Position numbers and translations under genes: made by a program. Under the pieces are notes generated by a model. That model was not told the origin of the DNA. It worked only from the letters and a program-made list of their open reading frames with translations, and searched no databases. A stretch of 34,412 nt of DNA from Bacillota bacterium. GTDB taxonomy: Bacteria > Bacillota > Clostridia > Peptostreptococcales > Anaerovoracaceae. Positions 29,826-34,412 of this stretch are shown one piece after another. The stretch covers positions 1 to 34,412 of the forward strand of contig JAFWZZ010000008.1 in the NCBI GenBank assembly GCA_017522185.1, read 5' to 3'. Every line of letters begins with the position of its first letter. Within the stretch, counting starts at the first letter, position 1.

Positions 29826-29854
29826 CACCCACATTCTCGGTGAGAATGCAGGTG
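29826..29854. repeat. Imperfect inverted repeat next to the integrase stop (candidate attachment core)
   Basis: 13-bp arms (CACCCACATTCTC and GAGAATGCAGGTG, two mismatches) around GGT, 28 bp beyond the integrase stop. There is no T run for a terminator; core-type arms next to int are usual for attachment sites. The partner site would be outside the window. Confidence 0.4.
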
Positions 29855-29882
29855 ACGATTTTGAAACCCCGTATGATTACAA

Positions 29883-31232
29883 TTAAACGGCATCCTCACA
29901 CATTTCGCTTACGATTTTCAGAGACACTTCTACGTCCGTATGCTCTTCGTAGGAGTCTTTTTCGTCAAGAAATCCCGTGTCAATCGAAACGTCAGTTAGT
30001 TCTCGGTACATACCGCCTTCATCAGGCAACACATCATCAATAAAGCTTTGCATATCCTGTACACCGTCTGCGATAATCTGTGCCTTATCTGCATACACAT
30101 CCAGTGTAATGATTTCTTTAGCATGCCCCATCATTCTGGACACGGCCTTTGGGCTGTAATCATTTTTTAGGAGCAATGTACAGAAAGTACTACGCAAATC
30201 ATGCCATCTAACATCGGGCAGACCAAGGTCTTTTAAGAGTTTTTTATATGGCTTGAAATGAAAGCTCATACTTCTTGGATGTCCGTAACTGGAACAACAG
30301 ATATAGTCCTGATCGTTGAAGTCCTTCTTACGCCTGCTTCTATTCTTTTCATACTTCTTGCGTTCTTTTAAGATCTCCTCAAATACATAATCAGGGATAT
30401 TCAAAGTTCTTACGCTGGACCTTGTTTTAGGAGGAATCTCCTGTTTTGTATAAGTCCCTTCCTGCATATCACTCTTCTTTGTGTTCGGTTTTCTGCCCAA
30501 CTGACGTTTAACGGTAAGCGTTCTGTTGATATAATCAACGTCTGAATACTTCAGTCCATTAATTTCGCCTCGTCTTAGACCCATCAATACGGCAAACAGC
30601 ACCTGCATATGTATTGGAGTTCCCTCACTTGCCTTAACCAGAGCTAGAATCTGCTCCAAGTTCAGGGTTTTCGTTGTATCAATGACTCTTTTTCTATACT
30701 CTTTCTTTTCCACATGCTTTGGAAGGTCTACCCCTCGTGCCGGATTGTACGACACAAGGTTATTCTTCTTTGCGTAGTCCATACAGGTATTCATCACTGT
30801 CTTAATTAGTCGAGTAACCGATAGCGAGTATTCTATTTTTTCATTATACAGTTCTCGGATATGGGACATCTTGATGTTGCTGAGATTCACTCCGTCAAAA
30901 TACGGAATCAGATGATTATACACCACATTCTTATATCCATCATAAGAAGCTGCTGTCATCGTCTTACGTTTTACTTCCTCCAGCCAATAGGTGAGAAACT
31001 CTTTCATCGACAGGTCCTCATATACGATATACTTCCCCGCATACAGCTGCCCTACAACCTTATCTCTTACCTCCATAGCCTGCTCATCAGACTCGTAACC
31101 TTCTTTCTTCTGGATATACTCTGTTCCATCAGGAAAGATTAGTCTTACCTCAAAATAAAATTCTTCTTCTGCAGTTTCCTTTACTGCTCCCACCTTAAAA
31201 TCTATAAAATTTAGTTTTTTCAGTTCTAACAT
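29883..31232 (-). CDS. Tyrosine recombinase / integrase (449 aa)
   Basis: 449 aa. N-terminal AP2-like/SAM-like arm (to about 165), catalytic domain after that. Catalytic set: Arg220 (MGLRRGE), Lys269 (PPKTRSS), His344 and Arg347 (WHDLRST), His370 (MMGHAKE) and Tyr380 (DVYADK). A 60-residue acidic C-terminal tail follows the catalytic tyrosine. It should cut and rejoin the element's attachment sites. AAGGAG lies directly after the stop of the first recombinase (gap 10 bp), so both are co-expressed. Its 3' end faces the presumed element boundary. Confidence 0.92.
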   Translation of the reverse strand: MLELKKLNFIDFKVGAVKETAEEEFYFEVRLIFPDGTEYIQKKEGYESDEQAMEVRDKVVGQLYAGKYIVYEDLSMKEFLTYWLEEVKRKTMTAASYDGYKNVVYNHLIPYFDGVNLSNIKMSHIRELYNEKIEYSLSVTRLIKTVMNTCMDYAKKNNLVSYNPARGVDLPKHVEKKEYRKRVIDTTKTLNLEQILALVKASEGTPIHMQVLFAVLMGLRRGEINGLKYSDVDYINRTLTVKRQLGRKPNTKKSDMQEGTYTKQEIPPKTRSSVRTLNIPDYVFEEILKERKKYEKNRSRRKKDFNDQDYICCSSYGHPRSMSFHFKPYKKLLKDLGLPDVRWHDLRSTFCTLLLKNDYSPKAVSRMMGHAKEIITLDVYADKAQIIADGVQDMQSFIDDVLPDEGGMYRELTDVSIDTGFLDEKDSYEEHTDVEVSLKIVSEMCEDAV

Positions 31233-31242
31233 GTCCTTCTCC

Positions 31243-32397
31243 TTACTTCATAATATGGTTCATGAAATCTATGATTTTTCCATCTTCGTCCATAATTTCA
31301 CAATAATATTCAAATGTTGTATTTACCGACTCATGGCCAAGCAATGCTGATATTTTCGGAAGATTCACGCCTTGCTCCATTAAGATCGTCGCATACATAT
31401 GTCTCAATGAATGGACGGATATTCTTGGAAGCGCATTTTTCTTACACAATTTGATTACGGCATTGTTCATAGAAGTCATGCTATGCGGTTTGCCGTTCTC
31501 CCTGCAGGAGATATAATCGTGATCTTCATATTCATCTTCAAACTTGACCTTATTGTAGTTGACGAGAAGCTGTCTCTTTTTCACTTCGTTTAAAACTACA
31601 TCCGGAACTCTTAAGACTCTGTAACTGTTTCCGGTCTTCGGCGGTCTTTCCGTCATTTTCGTTGCTTCAATCTTATGCTGGTTTCCAAACTGATAATTCA
31701 CGCCAAGCTGTCTGCTGATTCTCACAGTCTGTGCCTGATAATCAAAATCACTAAATTTAAGGCCTGCTACCTCTCCTTTACGAAGCCCGCAAAACAGGCA
31801 TAATAGAATTTCCAAGTACCAGTTCGTGCTTGCCGCCGCCTTCAGGAATTCCCTTGTCTGTCTTTTATTCAGAATCCTAATCGAAGGCTTCTTTCTGTGA
31901 TAAGCCTTTGCATCATATACCGGGTTCTCCAAAATATATCCTTCAATTACGGCATCTTTCAGAGCCAGATATAAGAATTCTCTGGCTGCACCGCCTGCTG
32001 ATTCGGAATGCTTTGCTGCCTCTTCTAAAATCGCATTGATATACTCTGTCGTTACATATCGCAGTTTAATGTCGTTTCTGATATTTGGCAGAAGCAGTTT
32101 GTTTAATGCATAAGACTTTGCCATCCTTGTTGTTGGCTCAATACGCTTACAGAAGGTTTCATCGAACCAATACTGCAGGTAGTCATCAAACATAATCTCT
32201 GTATTGATATCATGGTGATTGAGATAATCATGGTATTTCTTCTCAAAATCCGTCTTATAAAACAAATAGCTTCTTTCTGCATCCGCTTCTGTTTCAAAGC
32301 CGGTTTTTACATCATGCTGAATATTGCCGTTCTCCAGCAGTATTTTTATCTTATGTCCCCATTTATCATCTACACGAAATACTTTTTCGTTGTTCAT
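31243..32397 (-). CDS. Tyrosine recombinase / integrase (384 aa)
   Basis: 384 aa from the ATG at 32397, chosen for AGGAGAG upstream; an earlier in-frame ATG adds 21 residues without a ribosome binding site. Catalytic set: Arg206 (CGLRKGE), Lys254 (PPKTGNS), His329 and Arg332 (VHSLRHM), His355 (LLGHESV) and Tyr365 (EYYCEI). N-terminal arm-binding and core-binding regions precede it. It is not a near copy of the downstream recombinase, so the pair is not a recent duplication. Two recombinases in tandem may act as a heteromer or serve different steps. Confidence 0.9.
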   Translation of the reverse strand: MNNEKVFRVDDKWGHKIKILLENGNIQHDVKTGFETEADAERSYLFYKTDFEKKYHDYLNHHDINTEIMFDDYLQYWFDETFCKRIEPTTRMAKSYALNKLLLPNIRNDIKLRYVTTEYINAILEEAAKHSESAGGAAREFLYLALKDAVIEGYILENPVYDAKAYHRKKPSIRILNKRQTREFLKAAASTNWYLEILLCLFCGLRKGEVAGLKFSDFDYQAQTVRISRQLGVNYQFGNQHKIEATKMTERPPKTGNSYRVLRVPDVVLNEVKKRQLLVNYNKVKFEDEYEDHDYISCRENGKPHSMTSMNNAVIKLCKKNALPRISVHSLRHMYATILMEQGVNLPKISALLGHESVNTTFEYYCEIMDEDGKIIDFMNHIMK

Positions 32398-32480
32398 TTT
32401 CTTCTCTCCTCTCTCCCATCTGAAATCTGCTTTATCTTTGTGGACCAAATCATAAAGCAATCAGCAGATTTCCGCACGGC

Positions 32481-32499
32481 TGCGATTTTTCAAATCGCA
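32481..32499. repeat. Hairpin between the toxin gene and the first recombinase
   Basis: TGCGATTT-TTC-AAATCGCA, an 8-bp perfect stem 14 bp beyond the mazF-like stop. No T run on the minus strand follows, so a processing or mRNA-stability site is as likely as a terminator. Confidence 0.5.
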
Positions 32500-32512
32500 C
32501 ACTTGACTGTCC

Positions 32513-32917
32513 TTAAGCTATATCTTTGAATTTATTCTTGATTTTGTACATCTGACATATGGCTTGCACGCATCCAGGCAAGATGCTGATTGCCAGGGCC
32601 AGATTTATCTCGATCATCTTCCTTCGGTTTAAGCTGCCGACTCTTTTCTTCAGCCTTGCCTTGCTGATTGTAATAATCTGTTCGCATATTGCCTTGGAGC
32701 TGCTGTCCAGTTCTTTCATCCGATTGACCTTTACATGGGTCGGCATATACCATTTATTTTCTTTCTTTGTTGTAATCGGTACAATGATCGTGGTTGCTGC
32801 ATGTTTGTTTCCTATGTTGTTCTGTACGATTACTACAGGTCTGTATCCATGCTGGACACTTCCATCAACCACTTCGAGGTCTGCCATATATACTTCTCCG
32901 CGTTTAATATTCATCAT
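32513..32917 (-). CDS. MazF/PemK-family toxin (endoribonuclease fold)
   Basis: 134 aa from the ATG at 32917 (AGGAGG 9 nt upstream). Conserved MazF/PemK features: IKRGEVYMADL at the N-terminus, HGYRPVVIVQNN, TTIIVPITTK, and the conserved ISKARLKKRVG after CEQIITI. The family cleaves RNA at short sequences; the partner is normally a MazE-type antitoxin upstream. No such gene lies within the 480 bp upstream, which instead holds a structured stretch. A C-terminal extension (PGCVQAICQMYKIKNKF) is slightly longer than usual. It precedes the recombinase genes. Confidence 0.85.
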   Translation of the reverse strand: MMNIKRGEVYMADLEVVDGSVQHGYRPVVIVQNNIGNKHAATTIIVPITTKKENKWYMPTHVKVNRMKELDSSSKAICEQIITISKARLKKRVGSLNRRKMIEINLALAISILPGCVQAICQMYKIKNKFKDIA

Positions 32918-32938
32918 TGCATTATTCCTCCTATGTAA

Positions 32939-33345
32939 AAGCAATGCTCCTTAAGTCAAACTTCGAATTAAAAAGCATTGCTTGAACTTTTGTTTTACTT
33001 TTCTGTTATCCTGATTTGTCCACGACACCCCGGACCGGGAAGTCAATAGGCAGCAAGTGGCTTTCTTGCTTCACGGGTCTCTAACCCCACCTGTGGTTCT
33101 CACAGAGCCGCCCTTTCGGACAGGAGTATCATTATCCCCTTTGGAGATCATCGCACATAGCAGGTGCCGCCTGTCATTTACAATCAGATATTTCTCGCCG
33201 ATGCGTATCTATTGACGGTGCTTTCGTTCATCACGTTCCAAAGGTAACGTACCTATTGAATGTGTATGCAGTTGTCAAAGTTCACTCTGTGGACTGACAA
33301 CCGCAACTCCTGTTTGCTTCAACGAAGCTTACACTTTGAAGTAAA
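32939..33345 (-). ncRNA. Candidate structured RNA or element control region, upstream of the MazF-like gene
   Basis: About 400 bp without a credible gene but with many stems on the minus strand: GCTTC/GAAGC (33328-33316), GTTGTCA/TGACAAC (33302-33272), ACGTT/AACGT (33250-33233), AGATA/TATCT (33210-33186), GACAGG/CCTGTC (33175-33119) enclosing GCAC/GTGC and ATC..GAT hairpins, CTGTG/CACAG (33106-33091), GCAAG/CTTGC (33069-33053), CCCGG/CCGGG (33039-33029), and a terminal AAGCAATGCT/AGCATTGCTT (32983-32939) that could terminate or attenuate. It may be an RNA gene, an antisense-type control of the toxin, or DNA such as oriT or an origin. I cannot assign a class. Confidence 0.4.
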
Positions 33346-33402
33346 TTGCCCTTCCAATATATAGGCAGTGGTGGGGGCAAAAATATAAGGTTGTGATGAA
33401 AA

Positions 33403-33858
33403 TTATTTTAATTTTTTTATAATCGTTTTAATCTGTTGGGAAACTGCTGCCTGTGACACACCCAAATCCTTAGCAATTTCAGCCTGGTTTTTTTCTTCAA
33501 ATACATACTGCGTTAATATGTCTAACTGCTTTAACGTGAGTTCTTTCACTTTGTCTAGCAGCTCTGGGCTTGAGATTGTTTCCACCCAATCGTAACGACC
33601 TGTCTGGAAGTATGTATCCTCACAACAGAACTTTTCCGGGCACTTCACTTCCAGTGGATGACTTCCGTCCACATACTCTTCTTCAGGAATATGTACAGTG
33701 AAATGTCTAAAGCTACGCTCTCTTCTAAAAGCTTCCCATTCCTCAGCTTTCACTTTTTCAAGCTTTTCTCTCGTAATGCCTACTGCTAGACAATGCTTCT
33801 CAATATGCATCCAATCTTGTTCAAAGACTCTCTTTTCATGTTCATAATTAAATTTCAT
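33403..33858 (-). CDS. Sigma-70 region 4-like helix-turn-helix protein of the mobile element
   Basis: 151 aa from the ATG at 33858 (GGAGG 8 nt upstream). The C-terminal 60 residues form a sigma-region-4-type helix-turn-helix: LTLKQLDILTQYVFEEKNQA followed by IAKDLGVSQAAVSQQIKTII. The N-terminal part is specific to this type and lacks sigma region 2. Such proteins are common regulators in clostridial integrative elements. The role here (activating excision or toxin/integrase genes) is inferred from position. Confidence 0.8.
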   Translation of the reverse strand: MKFNYEHEKRVFEQDWMHIEKHCLAVGITREKLEKVKAEEWEAFRRERSFRHFTVHIPEEEYVDGSHPLEVKCPEKFCCEDTYFQTGRYDWVETISSPELLDKVKELTLKQLDILTQYVFEEKNQAEIAKDLGVSQAAVSQQIKTIIKKLK

Positions 33859-33989
33859 TCTTGTAACCTCCGAATTTTGAAAAATTTGATATAACTTCTT
33901 CAAAATCCGTCAGCTACGGTCCTCTTATCTGTTTCATCGATGCTCCTGTTCCGAGCTGCAGAACAAAAGCAAACCGAATTTTACGCAAA

Positions 33990-34051
33990 CAAAAAAGCCT
34001 GACAAAACAATATAGTTATCCCTTATCGGATTACTTTTGTTTTGCCAGGCT
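33990..34051 (-). terminator. Terminator-like hairpin upstream of the sigma-like gene
   Basis: Minus strand AGCCTGGCAAAACAA (34051-34037) pairs with TTGTTTTGTCAGGCT (34010-33996) with one mismatch and a 26-nt loop, followed by TTTTTTG. It would end transcripts from the gene at 34187. The rest of 33904-34186 has only short imperfect repeats (34055-34155). Confidence 0.7.
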
Positions 34052-34186
34052 CTTAATGATACTCGTCAAGTTCAGACCATTCACAAACTCTTGGAGGCCA
34101 ACCGCCGCTCCTGATGATACTGTGTCAAATCCAGCGGTACTCGTGAACTCCTCATTGTATTCAATTATTATTAACCTATTAGGCTG

Positions 34187-34378
34187 TTAGCCTTCCATGT
34201 CGCTGTGTGCCTTGTACTGGAAATCTGTTTCCTTTATCAAAACAGATCCCCTCTCTATGACCACTTCCAGGTTGCTCTTACATTTCGGACAAAAGAATTC
34301 CTCAATGTTGGCAACGCATCCTTTGAATAATTTCTTCCCGCACATCGGGCATGTTACAATGTATTTCCCTTGCTTCAT
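34187..34378 (-). CDS. Small zinc-ribbon protein
   Basis: 63 aa with two CxxC pairs, CPMCGKK (residues 11-17) and CPKCKSN (33-39), plus Cys21, a likely rubredoxin-like zinc ribbon, followed by a short beta-strand tail (LEVVIERGSVLI). GGGAGGT precedes the ATG by 8 nt. Similar small zinc ribbons occur in clostridial mobile elements; the function is unknown. The upstream context is cut by the window edge. Confidence 0.7.
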   Translation of the reverse strand: MKQGKYIVTCPMCGKKLFKGCVANIEEFFCPKCKSNLEVVIERGSVLIKETDFQYKAHSDMEG

Positions 34379-34412
34379 CGTCTTTTACCTCCCAGGTAAT
34401 ATCCCATAATAC

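Larger units (their letters stand above)
29826..34412. mobile_element. Integrase end of an integrative element (right end beyond the window)
   Basis: Two tyrosine recombinases, a MazF/PemK toxin, a structured non-coding stretch, a sigma-like helix-turn-helix protein and a zinc-ribbon protein, all leftward, directly upstream of uvrBA. This content and order are typical of integrative conjugative or mobilizable elements in Clostridia. The left boundary is inferred to lie between 29749 and 29883. Confidence 0.65.

Noticed and set aside
32513-33402. MazE-type antitoxin near the toxin gene
   Set aside because: I looked for a short frame with AbrB or ribbon-helix-helix features on either strand and saw none with a ribosome binding site.

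Overview
The window reads as chromosomal DNA of a low-to-moderate GC member of the Firmicutes, most likely an anaerobic Clostridia species. This rests on AGGAGG-type ribosome binding sites, sigma-A promoters, clostridial families (DUF4317, EFR1-type ferredoxin, CoA-disulfide reductase fused to rhodanese, membrane LuxR regulator), a TPP riboswitch and a one-piece tmRNA. I cannot name a species from sequence alone.

Layout. 1-5400 holds two leftward units: an alanine/lysine-rich fusion protein plus SprT-like protein, then DUF4317, a LysA-like PLP decarboxylase, a lipoprotein and a flavin split-barrel protein. 5490-8196 runs rightward: an acidic tail-anchored protein, a rhodanese and a CoA-disulfide-reductase/rhodanese fusion (persulfide and thiol redox). 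8227-11566 is a leftward thiamin salvage operon (thiM-thiE-HAD phosphatase-thiD) behind a strong promoter, a TPP riboswitch, an unusual terminator and about 180 nt of further predicted RNA structure. 11595-13629 is a leftward EamA transporter, EFR1 ferredoxin and a truncated LysE exporter. 13734-14800 has an AT-rich orphan gene and, upstream of it, a very regular array of GTTTC/GAAAC boxes. 14801-15161 is ssrA (tmRNA), followed by a small repeat-flanked islet in its 3' end and a long hairpin element that also occurs at the left edge of the window. 15663-18162 is a leftward smpB operon with two type I signal peptidases (one lacking the catalytic serine) and an RluA pseudouridine synthase. 18279-24725 holds small membrane/helical proteins, fructose-bisphosphate aldolase, a Na/Pi cotransporter, a membrane LuxR regulator and nicotinate phosphoribosyltransferase. 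24782-29748 is uvrB-uvrA with two promoters and a LexA-like box. From about 29826 to the right edge is the integrase end of a mobile element (two tandem tyrosine recombinases, a MazF/PemK toxin, a structured non-coding stretch, a sigma-like regulator and a zinc-ribbon protein); its other end is outside the window.

How it fits together. ssrA and smpB, the two parts of trans-translation, face each other across a short region that carries signs of past insertion. The thi operon is set up for salvage of thiazole (ThiM) and pyrimidine (ThiD) joined by ThiE. The most unusual signal is the box array at 14200-14497: four units about 81 bp apart in which only pentamers at helical spacing are conserved, resembling half-sites of ParB/Noc-type clamps but with a different centre. 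Secondary points of interest are the extra structured RNA ahead of thiM, the covarying hairpin pair, the ssrA islet, the catalytically altered signal peptidase and the structured non-coding stretch in the mobile element.
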